Under the pieces are notes generated by a model. The model had not been told where the DNA came from, did no database searches, and saw only the letters and a list, made by a program, of their open reading frames with translations. Positions 43,805 through 52,350 of a stretch of 64,000 nt of DNA are shown piece by piece; positions within the stretch are counted from its first letter, which is position 1; each line of letters opens with the position of its first letter. This stretch comes from Streptomyces canus (GTDB lineage Bacteria > Actinomycetota > Actinomycetes > Streptomycetales > Streptomycetaceae): the NCBI RefSeq assembly GCF_041435015.1, contig NZ_CP107989.1, positions 4,588,001 to 4,652,000 of the forward strand. Reading direction: 5' to 3'. Both the position numbers and the translations under genes were made by a program.

Positions 43805-44730
43805 CGGGCGTCTCCCTCGGCGCCGTTGGTACCCGTGGCGAGTACCCCGAGGAGGTCCTCGGCGAGCTCCGGCTTCAGCAGTCCGTGGGCGAGCGCCCGG
43901 TCGGCGGTCGCGCGGGCCATCGCGAGATAGCCCGCGACGGTCTGCGGGGCGTGCCTGCGCAGCTCCATGACGTGCGCGGCGACCGTGCCGGCGTCCCCGC
44001 GCGCGACGGGTCCGGTGAGGGCCGCGTCGCCGGAGCGCAGGGCGTTGTCGAGGGCCGCGCCGAGCAGTGGGCCGAGCATCCGGTCCGGGGCCCCGACACC
44101 GGCCGAGCGCAGCAGCTCCATGGCCTGGGCGACCAGCGTGACCAGGTGGTTGGCGCCGAGGGCGAGGGCCGCGTGGTACAGCGGCCGCTTCTCCTCGTCG
44201 ATCCACTCGGGCTCGCCGCCCATCTCGATGACGAGGGCCTCGGCGGCCAGCCGCAGCTCCTCGGGGGCGGTGACGCCGAAGGAGCAGCCGGCCAGGCGCT
44301 GGACGTCCACGGGGGTGCCGGTGAAGGTCATCGCCGGGTGCAGGGCCAGCGGCAGCGCGCCCGCGCGCAGGGCGGGGTCCAGGACCTTCGCGCCGTACCG
44401 CCCGGAGGTGTGCACGAGCAGCTGCCCCGGCCGCACGGCACCGGTCTCGGCGAGTCCCTCGACGAGACCGGGCAGGGTGTCGTCGGGGACGGTCAGCAGC
44501 ACCAGGTCGGCGCGCTGCAGGACGTCCTCGGGGGTGACGACCGGGACGTCCGGGAGCATCAGCGCGGCCCGCCGCCGGGAGGCGTCGGAGACCCCGGAGA
44601 CGGCCACCGGACGGTGCCCGGCGAGTTGGAGGGACGCGGCGAGCGTCGGCCCCACCCGGCCGGCGCCGACGACGCCGACGGTGAGCCGCGCGGGGCGGTC
44701 CTTGTTGTCTGGCTGTTGGGCTGTACTCAC
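43801..44730 (-). CDS. Rossmann-fold protein with DUF2520 domain
   Basis: Protein of about 309 aa. The N-terminal NAD(P)-binding motif is [16 protein letters not shown]; the middle has [16 protein letters not shown] and LHPAMTFTG; the C-terminal helical half (DUF2520) has [15 protein letters not shown]. The overall plan is that of ketopantoate/6-phosphogluconate-type dehydrogenases. It heads the operon panC-nadB-nadC-coaX, suggesting a role in pantothenate or NAD supply. Start uncertain: GTG 44730 (VSTAQQ) or an ATG at 44787. Confidence 0.88.
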   Translation of the reverse strand: MSTAQQPDNKDRPARLTVGVVGAGRVGPTLAASLQLAGHRPVAVSGVSDASRRRAALMLPDVPVVTPEDVLQRADLVLLTVPDDTLPGLVEGLAETGAVRPGQLLVHTSGRYGAKVLDPALRAGALPLALHPAMTFTGTPVDVQRLAGCSFGVTAPEELRLAAEALVIEMGGEPEWIDEEKRPLYHAALALGANHLVTLVAQAMELLRSAGVGAPDRMLGPLLGAALDNALRSGDAALTGPVARGDAGTVAAHVMELRRHAPQTVAGYLAMARATADRALAHGLLKPELAEDLLGVLATGTNGAEGDAR

Positions 44731-44903
44731 GCGACGGCGGCCTTCCCGTTCCAGTCCGCATCTGGGTACCGGACGATTTCTCGTCATGTTAACGCGATCG
44801 GTTCGAGGGGCGTCCGGTTGTCCACAGGCTGTGGGTTTCCGTGTGGGTCGTCGAGTGCGGAAATCCGGGTGCCCGCGCCGGGGGCGCACGAGATGATCCG
44901 GGC

Positions 44904-46130
44904 ATGAGTGACACAGCGGAGCAGAGCGCGGGGCAGGCGGCGGACGAGGCAGGGCCGGAGCGGCTCACGGAGGCGGAGCGGCTTCTGCGCCGCCGCGCAC
45001 GGCGCATCAGCGCGTATCAGAGAGCGAAGCGCACCCTGGCGCGCCCGGGGTTGCTCGCACCCCTCCGCGAACGCCTGTCGCTGCTCGACGGGGCGGACAC
45101 GCTCTACGACCTGGACGAACCGTCCGACCTCTACGGGAACGGCATCGTCGAGGCCCTGGAGGAGAAGGTCGCAGGACTCCTCGGCAAGGAGGCCGCCGCC
45201 TTCTTCCCGACCGGCACGATGGCCCAGCAGGTCGCGCTGCGCTGCTGGGCGGGCCGCACCGGCAATCCCACCGTCGCCCTGCACGCCCTGGCCCATCCCG
45301 AGGTCCATGAGCGCGACGCCTTCCGGGAGGTCTCCGGTCTGCGCCCGGTCCATGTGACGAGCGAGCCGCGGCAGCCCACGGCCGACGAGATACGCGGCTT
45401 CGAGGAGCCCTTCGGGGCGCTGATGCTGGAACTGCCCCTCCGGGACGCCGGTTTCGTGCTGCCCACCTGGGAGGAGCTCACCGAGGTCGTGGAGGCGGCT
45501 CGCGAGCGCGACGCCGTAGTGCACTTCGACGGGGCACGCCTGTGGGAGACCACCGTCCACTTCGGTCGCCCCCTGGCCGAGATCGCGGACCTCGCGGACA
45601 GCGTGTACGTGTCGTTCTACAAGTCCCTCCAAGCCTTCGGCGGGGCCGCACTCGCCGGCCCGAAGACCCTGATCGACGAGGCGAAGACCTGGCGGCACCG
45701 GTACGGCGGCGCGGTCTTCCAGCAGTTCCCTACCGTCCTGTCGGCCCTGGCCGGACTGGAGCGGGAACTGCCCAGGCTGCCCGACTACGTCACCCACGCG
45801 CGCGTGGTGGCCGCCGCGCTGCGCGAGGGGCTCGCGGAGGCCGGAGTGCCGTGGGCGCGGGTCCATCCCGACGTGCCGCACACCTTCGACTTCCAGGTCT
45901 GGCTGCCGTACGGCGTCGACGAGCTCTCCGAGGCGGCGATCCGGCAGTCGGAGGAGACGGGGACGGCCCTGTTCATCCATCCCTGGGACGAGAAGGGCCC
46001 CGGCCTGTCCATGACCGAGGTCTACGTCCGTGGCGCGGCCCTGGAGTGGACGGCGGCGGACGTGAGGACGGCGGCCGCGGACTTCGTCGCCCGGCTGAGG
46101 GAGGTCAGCGGCCAGCGGGTCGGCGGCTGA
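44904..46130 (+). CDS. Threonine aldolase-family PLP lyase
   Basis: PLP-dependent beta-eliminating lyase/threonine aldolase of 408 aa (fold type I). YDLDEPSDLYGNGIVEALEE, AAFFPTGTMAQQVAL, VHFDGARLWE (cofactor Asp) and VSFYKSLQAFGGAALAG (PLP Lys) are seen. The N-terminal extension of about 50 residues is longer than in standard low-specificity enzymes and rich in charged residues. ATG 44904 has no good ribosome site; GATGAT lies 6 nt upstream, so it may be leaderless. Divergent from the DUF2520 gene. Confidence 0.88.
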   Translation: MSDTAEQSAGQAADEAGPERLTEAERLLRRRARRISAYQRAKRTLARPGLLAPLRERLSLLDGADTLYDLDEPSDLYGNGIVEALEEKVAGLLGKEAAAFFPTGTMAQQVALRCWAGRTGNPTVALHALAHPEVHERDAFREVSGLRPVHVTSEPRQPTADEIRGFEEPFGALMLELPLRDAGFVLPTWEELTEVVEAARERDAVVHFDGARLWETTVHFGRPLAEIADLADSVYVSFYKSLQAFGGAALAGPKTLIDEAKTWRHRYGGAVFQQFPTVLSALAGLERELPRLPDYVTHARVVAAALREGLAEAGVPWARVHPDVPHTFDFQVWLPYGVDELSEAAIRQSEETGTALFIHPWDEKGPGLSMTEVYVRGAALEWTAADVRTAAADFVARLREVSGQRVGG

Positions 46131-46335
46131 GGCCGGGCCGCCGGTGCAGCCACCGGCGCAGCGCGTGCCGTATCCGCCCCCGGGCCGGCCGCCCCGCCAG
46201 GACCGCCAGGAACCGCCGGTGTTCGCGCAGTTCGTGCGCGACCCGCACGTCCTGGGTGCCGGGCGCCGGCGCGACGGGGCTGCCGAGGTGCCGGGCACGG
46301 TGGATGTCGAGGAGGTGCTGCTGGGTGACGCTCAT
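46105..46335 (-). CDS. Small basic protein divergent from the ArsR gene
   Basis: Protein of 76 aa, Arg-rich (MSVTQQHLLDIHRARHLG, VAHELREHRRFLAVLAG). No known domain. The N-terminal MSVTQQHLLD and the VxxELRxxRRF block look familiar from small proteins found beside regulators in other Streptomyces. It overlaps the end of the threonine aldolase gene by 26 bp, and its start is 37 bp from a 25-bp palindrome shared with the ArsR gene. Confidence 0.6.
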   Translation of the reverse strand: MSVTQQHLLDIHRARHLGSPVAPAPGTQDVRVAHELREHRRFLAVLAGRPARGRIRHALRRWLHRRPGLSRRPAGR

Positions 46336-46372
46336 GACCCCAGGCTGCGCCGCAAGCGACAGCCACGTCGCG

Positions 46373-46397
46373 TCGATTGACGGCCGCCGTCAATCGA
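46373..46397. promoter_or_regulatory. 25-bp palindromic operator between the small protein and ArsR genes
   Basis: TCGATTGACGG (46373-46383), a 3-bp centre and CCGTCAATCGA (46387-46397) form a perfect inverted repeat. It sits almost equidistant (37 bp) from the two divergent starts, and TTGAC/GTCAA arms are typical of ArsR-type operators. Confidence 0.8.
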
Positions 46398-46434
46398 GGA
46401 GGGCGCTGTCAGTGGCGGGATGCACCATGAGGTC

Positions 46435-47541
46435 ATGAGCGTGCGCATCGACATCACGGGACTGCGGCCGGAGAGGATCGCCGTCGTGCCCTCGCCGCTG
46501 GCCGAGCTCGGCATGGCCCTGCACGCGCTGGCCGAGCCGGGGCACCATCCGGGGCTGCAGGCCTGGGTGACCGGCGTGACCGCCCGGCTCGACCCGCATC
46601 TGGCCGACCGGATGTGCGAGGCGGACTTCCTGTGGCGGACGACGTTCTCGGACCTGTTCATGCCCTTCGCCGGCATCGCGGGCCGGACCACGCTCCCCGG
46701 CGCCTGCATCGCCGAGGATCTGGACCTGCTCGACAAACTGACGGACGAGCAGTTCGTGGACGCGGCCCTGGAGTTCACCTGCGCGCTGACGTATTCCTCG
46801 CAGGGCCCGAGTGTGCTCTCCGACCGCGCCTTGCACCGGCGTGCCCTGGAGCTGGCCGCGTCGCGCGGACCGCAACAGGTGCGCTTCGCCGAGCGGCTGC
46901 TGGCCGACCCGCCGCGGATCCGGGCCTGGTTCCGGCAGTTCGTGGAGGACTGCGACGAGGCGTTCTTCGCGGACACCTGGGCGCGCCTGCGCCATCAGCT
47001 CGCGGCGGACGCCCGTCACAAGACGGACCTGCTGCGCCACAAGGGCCTCGCCGAGGCGCTCACCGCGGTGTCGGCGGCGGTCACGCTCGACGAGGCGGAG
47101 GGCCGCATCACGGTCGACAAGCTGGGCATCGGACACAGCACGACCGCGGAGGGCGGTCTGCTGCTGATCCCCACGAGCCTGGGCTGGCCGCACCTGAGCG
47201 TCCTGCACCGGTACGGCTGGCAGCCCGCCCTGCACTACCCCGTCGGCTCCCCCGAGCTCGCCTCTCCGCCCTCGGTCGAGCAGCTGACCCTGCGGCTGAC
47301 CGCGCTCTCCCACCCCGTCCGGATGCGACTGTGCCGCCATCTGGCCCGCAGCGCCTACACCACGAGCGAGCTCGCCCAGGTGCACGGCATGACCGCCCCG
47401 GAGATATCGCGGCACCTGAGCGTCCTGAAGAAGGCGGGCCTGATCACCACCCGCCGCCGCGGCCGGTACGTCCTGCACCAGCTGGACGTCACCGTGGTGG
47501 CGCGGCTCGGCAGCGACTTCCTGGAAGGGATCTTGAGGTAG
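46435..47541 (+). CDS. ArsR-type regulator with a large N-terminal domain
   Basis: Regulator of 368 aa. Residues 1 to about 275 form a domain of the kind found in DUF5937 regulators (VRIDITGLRPERIAVVPSPLAELG at the start); residues about 285-350 form a winged helix (ALSHPVRMRLCRHLARSAYT, LAQVHGMTAPEISRHLSVLKKAGL, RRGRYVLHQL). Signal unknown; no metal-binding CxC typical of arsenic sensors is present. ATG 46435 has GAGG 3-4 nt upstream, so ATG 46420 is also possible. The upstream palindrome suggests autoregulation. Confidence 0.88.
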   Translation: MSVRIDITGLRPERIAVVPSPLAELGMALHALAEPGHHPGLQAWVTGVTARLDPHLADRMCEADFLWRTTFSDLFMPFAGIAGRTTLPGACIAEDLDLLDKLTDEQFVDAALEFTCALTYSSQGPSVLSDRALHRRALELAASRGPQQVRFAERLLADPPRIRAWFRQFVEDCDEAFFADTWARLRHQLAADARHKTDLLRHKGLAEALTAVSAAVTLDEAEGRITVDKLGIGHSTTAEGGLLLIPTSLGWPHLSVLHRYGWQPALHYPVGSPELASPPSVEQLTLRLTALSHPVRMRLCRHLARSAYTTSELAQVHGMTAPEISRHLSVLKKAGLITTRRRGRYVLHQLDVTVVARLGSDFLEGILR

Positions 47542-47560
47542 CGCCCGACCGGGCCGTGGC

Positions 47561-48232
47561 TCAGCCGTGCCCGCCCGCGCGCACCAGCCCCGTCTCGTAG
47601 GCGAGGACCACCACCTGCACCCGGTCCCTGAGGCCCAGCTTGGTCAGGATGCGGCCGACGTGGGTCTTCACCGTCGCCTCGGACAGCACCAGCCGGGCCG
47701 CGATCTCGCCGTTGGAGAGCCCCTGCGCGACCAGCACCATGACCTCGCGCTCGCGGCCGGTGAGCCGCTCCAGCTCCTTGTGCTGGGGCTCCTTGCCGGT
47801 GGCGGGCAGCATGGGCGCGAACCGGTCGAGCAGGCGCCGGGTCGTCGAGGGGGCGACCACGGCGTCGCCGCTGTGCACGGAGCGGATCGCGGTGAGCAGT
47901 TCGCCGGGCGGCACGTCCTTGAGCATGAAGCCGGAGGCTCCCGCCTTCAGCCCGGAGAAGGCGTACTCGTCCAGGTCGAAGGTGGTCAGGATCAGCACCT
48001 TCGGCGGTTCGGGCTCCGAGCAGATGCGGCGGGTGGCCTCCACACCGTCGAGCTTCGGCATGCGGACGTCCATCAGGACGACGTCCACCGCGGTCGAGCG
48101 CAGCACCTGGAGTGCCTCCACGCCGTCCCCCGCCTCCGCGACGACCTCCATGTCCGGCTGGGCTGCGAGCACCATCCGGAACCCGGTGCGCAGCAGCACC
48201 TGGTCATCGACGAGCATCACGCGGATCGTCAT
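47561..48232 (-). CDS. NarL/LuxR-family response regulator
   Basis: Two-component regulator of 223 aa. Receiver domain (VMLVDDQVLLRTG; phospho-Asp in VVLMDVRMPKLDG; Lys in GFMLKD) and C-terminal LuxR helix-turn-helix (LTGREREVMVLVAQGLSNGEIAARL, SEATVKTHVGRIL). It follows the sensor kinase gene by 81 bp on the same strand and is surely its partner. Target unknown. ATG 48232 follows GGAAGAGG. Confidence 0.94.
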   Translation of the reverse strand: MTIRVMLVDDQVLLRTGFRMVLAAQPDMEVVAEAGDGVEALQVLRSTAVDVVLMDVRMPKLDGVEATRRICSEPEPPKVLILTTFDLDEYAFSGLKAGASGFMLKDVPPGELLTAIRSVHSGDAVVAPSTTRRLLDRFAPMLPATGKEPQHKELERLTGREREVMVLVAQGLSNGEIAARLVLSEATVKTHVGRILTKLGLRDRVQVVVLAYETGLVRAGGHG

Positions 48233-48313
48233 CGGGCCTCTTCCGTTTCCTCGGGGTCGTACGGCAGGTCGCCAGGGGGCGTGACAGGTGTCAACAGGGG
48301 GCGTGCGTCGGCG

Positions 48314-49549
48314 TCAATGCGCTGGTTTGAGCGGCAGCAGCGCACTGATGCGGAATCCTCCGCCGGGGCGGGGGCCCGCGTCCAGGGTGCCGCCGACCAT
48401 GCCGACACGCTCGCGCATGCCGATCAGTCCGTGGCCCGCGCCGTCGGCGCCGCCCTCCTCGTACAGCTCGTGCGGAGCGCCCTTGCCGTCGTCCTCGACG
48501 AGCAGGCCGAGGCCGTCGTCGAAGTAGACCAGGCGCACGCTCGCGCCCGCGTTCGGGCCGCCGTGCTTGCGCGTGTTGGTGAGCGCCTCCTGCACGATGC
48601 GGTACGCCGTGAGCTCGACGCCGCTGGGCAGCGGGCGCGGGGTGCCCTCGATCTTGAAGTCGACGGGGAGGCCGGAGCCGCGGCACTGCTCGACGAGGTC
48701 CTCGATCTGCTCGACGTCGGGCTGCGGGACGTACTCACCGCCCTCCTGGTGCTCTCCGGTGCGCAGCACGCCCAGCAGGCGCCGCATCTCGGCGAGGGCC
48801 TGGCGGCCGGTGGAGGAGATGGTCTCCAGTGCCTTCTTGGCCTGGTCGGGCGCGGCGTCGAGGACATAGGCGGCGCCGTCGGCCTGGACGACCATGACGG
48901 ACACGTTGTGGGCGACGACATCGTGCAGTTCGCGGGCGATCCGGGCGCGCTCGGCGGCGACGGCGACCTTCGCCTGCGCCTCGCGCTCCTTCTCCAGGCG
49001 CGCGTTGCGCTCCTCCAGCTGCGCGAAGTAGGCGCGCCGGGTCCGGATCGAGTCGCCGAGCACCCAGGCCAGGGCGAACGGCACGGCCTGGAAGATCATG
49101 ATGGCGACATTGCCGAGCGCACCTGAGTGCTCGTTCGGCCAGCGCAGCTGCGCGACGGGAGCCGCGCACAGGCCGATCGTCAGCGCCAGCCGGGAGGCCC
49201 AGCGGGCACCCGTGGCGGCCACCGTGTAGACGATCACCAGGAAGGCGAAGTCGGCGCTCGTGGTCTCCACGTCCAGCACGAGCTGCGCTACGCCGAGCCC
49301 GATGGCCAGCAGCAGCATGCGCTCCGGCATCCGCCTGCGCAGCGCTACCACCAGGCACAACAGCAGGACGATCGGAACGATCGCCAAGGGGGACTCGGTC
49401 CCCTGGGACTCCCCACGGGCGATTTCGCTCGCGAGCGAGATCCCGAACAGGAAGACCGCCCAGAAGACGTCGACCCCTGTCGGGTGCCTGCGGAGGAAGT
49501 CATAGAGGCGCTGCACGTAACCCAGCGTAGGGAAGCGTGATGTGTGCAT
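48314..49549 (-). CDS. Sensor histidine kinase, HisKA_3 (NarL-partner) type
   Basis: Membrane kinase of 411 aa. Five or six transmembrane segments span about 27-175, then a coiled region, the dimerisation/phospho-acceptor helix AAERARIARELHDVVAHNVS and the HATPase domain (ALTNTRKHGGPN, DDGKGAP, GHGLIGMRERV). There is no sizeable outside domain, so it probably senses the membrane itself. Partner of the response regulator gene downstream. Confidence 0.93.
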   Translation of the reverse strand: MHTSRFPTLGYVQRLYDFLRRHPTGVDVFWAVFLFGISLASEIARGESQGTESPLAIVPIVLLLCLVVALRRRMPERMLLLAIGLGVAQLVLDVETTSADFAFLVIVYTVAATGARWASRLALTIGLCAAPVAQLRWPNEHSGALGNVAIMIFQAVPFALAWVLGDSIRTRRAYFAQLEERNARLEKEREAQAKVAVAAERARIARELHDVVAHNVSVMVVQADGAAYVLDAAPDQAKKALETISSTGRQALAEMRRLLGVLRTGEHQEGGEYVPQPDVEQIEDLVEQCRGSGLPVDFKIEGTPRPLPSGVELTAYRIVQEALTNTRKHGGPNAGASVRLVYFDDGLGLLVEDDGKGAPHELYEEGGADGAGHGLIGMRERVGMVGGTLDAGPRPGGGFRISALLPLKPAH

Positions 49550-49622
49550 GGGTCAACCGGAGGACCGATCCGTACCGCCCGCGCGTACTCCCCAAGGTGG
49601 AGGCCCCCTTCCCCCGGGCGCC

Positions 49623-49628
49623 TAGCCT
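49623..49628 (+). promoter_or_regulatory. Candidate -10 hexamer of the MidA-type gene
   Basis: TAGCCT, 6 nt before the GTG at 49635. Confidence 0.55.
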
Positions 49629-49634
49629 GACGGC

Positions 49635-50699
49635 GTGACCGATGACACGACGGCCGGGCCGACGGGCGACTGGAGCGGCTGGCGGGCCGCCGCCGAGGCC
49701 GCCCTCTACGGCCCTGAGGGCTTCTACCGCAGGCCGGAGGGCCCGGCCGGGCACTTCCGTACGTCCGTGCACGCCTCGCCGTTGTTCGCCGAGGCCGTGG
49801 CCCGGCTGCTGTGCCGCATCGACGAGGCACTCGGGCGGCCCGCACGGCTCGACTTCGTCGACATGGCCGCGGGCCGGGGTGAGTTGGCCACCGGCGTCCT
49901 CGCCGCCCTGCCCGCCGACCTGGCCGCCCGCACGCGCGCGTACGCCGTCGAGATCGCCGACCACCCCGAGGGCCTCGATCAGCGGATCGAGTGGCTGACC
50001 GGGCCCCCGAAGAACATCACCGGGCTGCTGTTCGCCAACGAATGGCTGGACAACGTACCCGTGGAGATCGCCGAGACGGACTCATCGGGCGTCCCACGCC
50101 AGGTGCTCGTGCGGCGGGACGGTCGCGAGCGTCTCGGGGAACCGGTCGCAGGGGCGGAGGCCGAGTGGCTGGACCGGTGGTGGCCGCTGCCGCCCGAGGA
50201 GGGGCTGCGGGCCGAGATCGGCCTGCCCCGGGACGAGGCGTGGGCGTCGGCGGTCGCCGCGGTGGAGCGGGGGCTCGCGGTCGCCGTCGACTACACGCAC
50301 ACGGCAACCTCACGCCCCCTGTTCGGGACCCTCACCGGATTCCGCGAAGGGCGCGAGACGGCACCCGTACCGGACGGGTCGTGCGACCTCACGGCCCATG
50401 TGGCGCTGGACGCGTGCGCGCTCCCCGGAGGGCGCGTGCTGACCCAACGCGACGCGCTGCGCGCCCTGGGCCTCGCGGGTGCACGCCCCCCGCTCACGCT
50501 CGCGTCCACGCGGCCCGCGGAATACGTCCGCGCCCTCACGCGTGCCGGAGAGGCCGCCGAACTCACCGCGGTGGGCGGCCTCGGAGACTTCGGCTGGCTG
50601 CTCCAGCCCGTGGGCCTGTCCGCAGGACTTCCGGACGCACCCCTCGACGGGCCGCCCGCCGACCTACTTGTCGATGTCCCCGACCACGAAGAACAGTGA
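49635..50699 (+). CDS. MidA/NDUFAF7-type SAM-dependent methyltransferase (DUF185)
   Basis: Protein of 354 aa from GTG 49635 (TAGCCT 6 nt upstream). DUF185 features: a long N-terminal cap with ALYGPEGFY and [13 protein letters not shown], motif [32 protein letters not shown] (the family's A-N-E-x-x-D-x-x-P motif) and the VAVDYTHT strand. The human member NDUFAF7 dimethylates an arginine of complex I subunit NDUFS2. Here the gene overlaps, tail to tail by 36 bp, a gene for the bacterial counterpart of that subunit, which makes a similar role plausible. Confidence 0.85.
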   Translation: MTDDTTAGPTGDWSGWRAAAEAALYGPEGFYRRPEGPAGHFRTSVHASPLFAEAVARLLCRIDEALGRPARLDFVDMAAGRGELATGVLAALPADLAARTRAYAVEIADHPEGLDQRIEWLTGPPKNITGLLFANEWLDNVPVEIAETDSSGVPRQVLVRRDGRERLGEPVAGAEAEWLDRWWPLPPEEGLRAEIGLPRDEAWASAVAAVERGLAVAVDYTHTATSRPLFGTLTGFREGRETAPVPDGSCDLTAHVALDACALPGGRVLTQRDALRALGLAGARPPLTLASTRPAEYVRALTRAGEAAELTAVGGLGDFGWLLQPVGLSAGLPDAPLDGPPADLLVDVPDHEEQ

Positions 50700-51815
50700 T
50701 CCCAGGATCGCCACCATGTCCGCGACCAGCGTGCCCGGCAACAGCTCGACGAGGGCCTGGATGTTGTTGTACGAGGCCGAGCGCAGCTTCAGCCGGTACG
50801 GGGTCTTCTCGCCCTTGCTGACGAGGTAGTAGCCGTTGATGCCGAGCGGGTTCTCGGTCCACGCGTACGTGTGCCCCTCGGGCGCCTTCAGGACCTTGGG
50901 GAGCCGCTGGTTGATCGGTCCGGGCGGCAGCTCGGCGAGCCGGTCCAGGCAGGCGTCGGCGAGGTCGAGGGCGTTGTGGGTCTGCTCCAGGAGGACCTCG
51001 AAGCGGGCGAGGCAGTCGCCCTCCTCGCGCGTGACCACCTTCAGCGTGTCCTGGAGCTCTCCGTAGCCGAGGTACGGCTCGTCGCGGCGCAGGTCGAAGT
51101 CGACGCCCGACGCACGCGCGATGGGCCCGCTGACGCCGTACGCGTGGACGGCCCGGGGCGCGAGGACGCCCACGTCCCGGGTGCGGCCCCGGAAGATCTC
51201 GTTGCCGAGGACCAGGTCGTCGAAGCGGTCCATGCGCGAGCGCACGGCGGAGACGGCGGCACGCGCGCGCGTGGACCAGCCGGCCGGCAGGTCCTCCTTG
51301 AGGCCGCCGACGCGGTTGAACATGTAGTGCATCCGGCCGCCGGAGACCTCCTCCATGACGTTCTGGAGGACCTCCCGCTCCCGGAACGCGTAGAAGACCG
51401 GGGTGATGCCGCCGAGCTCCAGCGGATACGAGCCCAGGAACATCAGGTGGTTCAGCACCCGGTTGAGCTCGGCGAGCAGCGTGCGCGTCCACACCGCGCG
51501 CGTGGGGACCTCCATGCCGAGCATCCGCTCCACGGCGAGGACCACGCCCAGCTCGTTGGAGAAGGCCGACAGCCAGTCGTGGCGGTTGGCGAGCATGATG
51601 ATCTGGCGGTAGTCGCGCGCCTCGAAGAGCTTCTCCGCACCGCGGTGCATATAGCCGATCACCGGCTCCGCGCTCATGATGCGCTCGCCGTCCAGGACGA
51701 GCCTCAGGCGCAGCACACCATGGGTGGACGGGTGCTGCGGCCCGATGTTGAGCACCATGTCGGTGCTCTCCGCGGCGCCGCCGATGCCGACCGTGGTCTC
51801 CGTCGTAGGAGTCAT
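50664..51815 (-). CDS. Orphan NuoD-like (49-kDa) subunit, NuoD2
   Basis: NADH dehydrogenase I chain D-like protein of 383 aa, start ATG 51815 after [58 protein letters not shown] and the C-terminal [11 protein letters not shown] are family blocks. Ungapped alignment to the bovine 49-kDa subunit keeps the quinone-site His (His32) and the methylated Arg (Arg58 in YMHRGAEK) but replaces the quinone-binding Tyr108 by Trp81 and Asp160 by Glu133. No other nuo genes are nearby. Probably not a standard quinone-reducing subunit. Confidence 0.9.
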   Translation of the reverse strand: MTPTTETTVGIGGAAESTDMVLNIGPQHPSTHGVLRLRLVLDGERIMSAEPVIGYMHRGAEKLFEARDYRQIIMLANRHDWLSAFSNELGVVLAVERMLGMEVPTRAVWTRTLLAELNRVLNHLMFLGSYPLELGGITPVFYAFREREVLQNVMEEVSGGRMHYMFNRVGGLKEDLPAGWSTRARAAVSAVRSRMDRFDDLVLGNEIFRGRTRDVGVLAPRAVHAYGVSGPIARASGVDFDLRRDEPYLGYGELQDTLKVVTREEGDCLARFEVLLEQTHNALDLADACLDRLAELPPGPINQRLPKVLKAPEGHTYAWTENPLGINGYYLVSKGEKTPYRLKLRSASYNNIQALVELLPGTLVADMVAILGSLFFVVGDIDK

Positions 51816-51834
51816 GGACACAGTCTCCCCTACG

Positions 51835-51840
51835 TACGCT
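51835..51840 (+). promoter_or_regulatory. Candidate -10 hexamer of the PH-domain operon
   Basis: TACGCT, 6 nt before the ATG at 51847. Confidence 0.55.
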
Positions 51841-51846
51841 GGCCCC

Positions 51847-52350
51847 ATGGAGACGGGGAGCGGGACGAACACTGAGGTCGCCGGCGACGAACCGGTGTGG
51901 ACCGGGCTGCCGCCGGGGCTGCTGCGGATGCGACGGTTGTTGCTGGTGCTGTGGCTGGGACTGCTCGCCCTGGCCCTGGGGCTGCTGCTCGGGCTGCTGT
52001 GCGGGCCGGCGTGGGCGGCCTTCGCGCTGCTGCCGCTCGCCCTCATCGGCTGGGGCTGGGTGATGATCGGCCGCAACTGGCGCTCCTGGCGCTACGCCGA
52101 GCGCGCCGACGACCTGCTGATCAGCCGGGGCGTGCTGTGGCGCGAGGAGACCGTCGTGCCGTACGGCCGCATGCAGCTGGTCGAGGTCACCTCCGGGCCC
52201 GTGGAACGCCACTTCGGGCTGGCCAGCGTCCAGCTGCACACGGCGGCCGCGGCGACCGACGCGACCATCCCCGGCCTCGACCCGGCCGAGGCGGAGCGGC
52301 TGCGCGACCGGCTCACCGAACTCGGCGAGGCCCGATCGGCGGGCCTGTGA
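51847..52350 (+). CDS. Membrane protein with bacterial PH domain (bPH_2)
   Basis: Protein of 167 aa. Two transmembrane helices at about 30-73 ([32 protein letters not shown]) precede a bacterial PH domain (about 85-150: [53 protein letters not shown]). It ends in GTGA overlapping the next gene, which carries three such domains. Pairs like this (YdbS/YdbT type) are widespread and have been linked to antimicrobial tolerance, but the mechanism is unknown. Confidence 0.9.
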   Translation: METGSGTNTEVAGDEPVWTGLPPGLLRMRRLLLVLWLGLLALALGLLLGLLCGPAWAAFALLPLALIGWGWVMIGRNWRSWRYAERADDLLISRGVLWREETVVPYGRMQLVEVTSGPVERHFGLASVQLHTAAAATDATIPGLDPAEAERLRDRLTELGEARSAGL

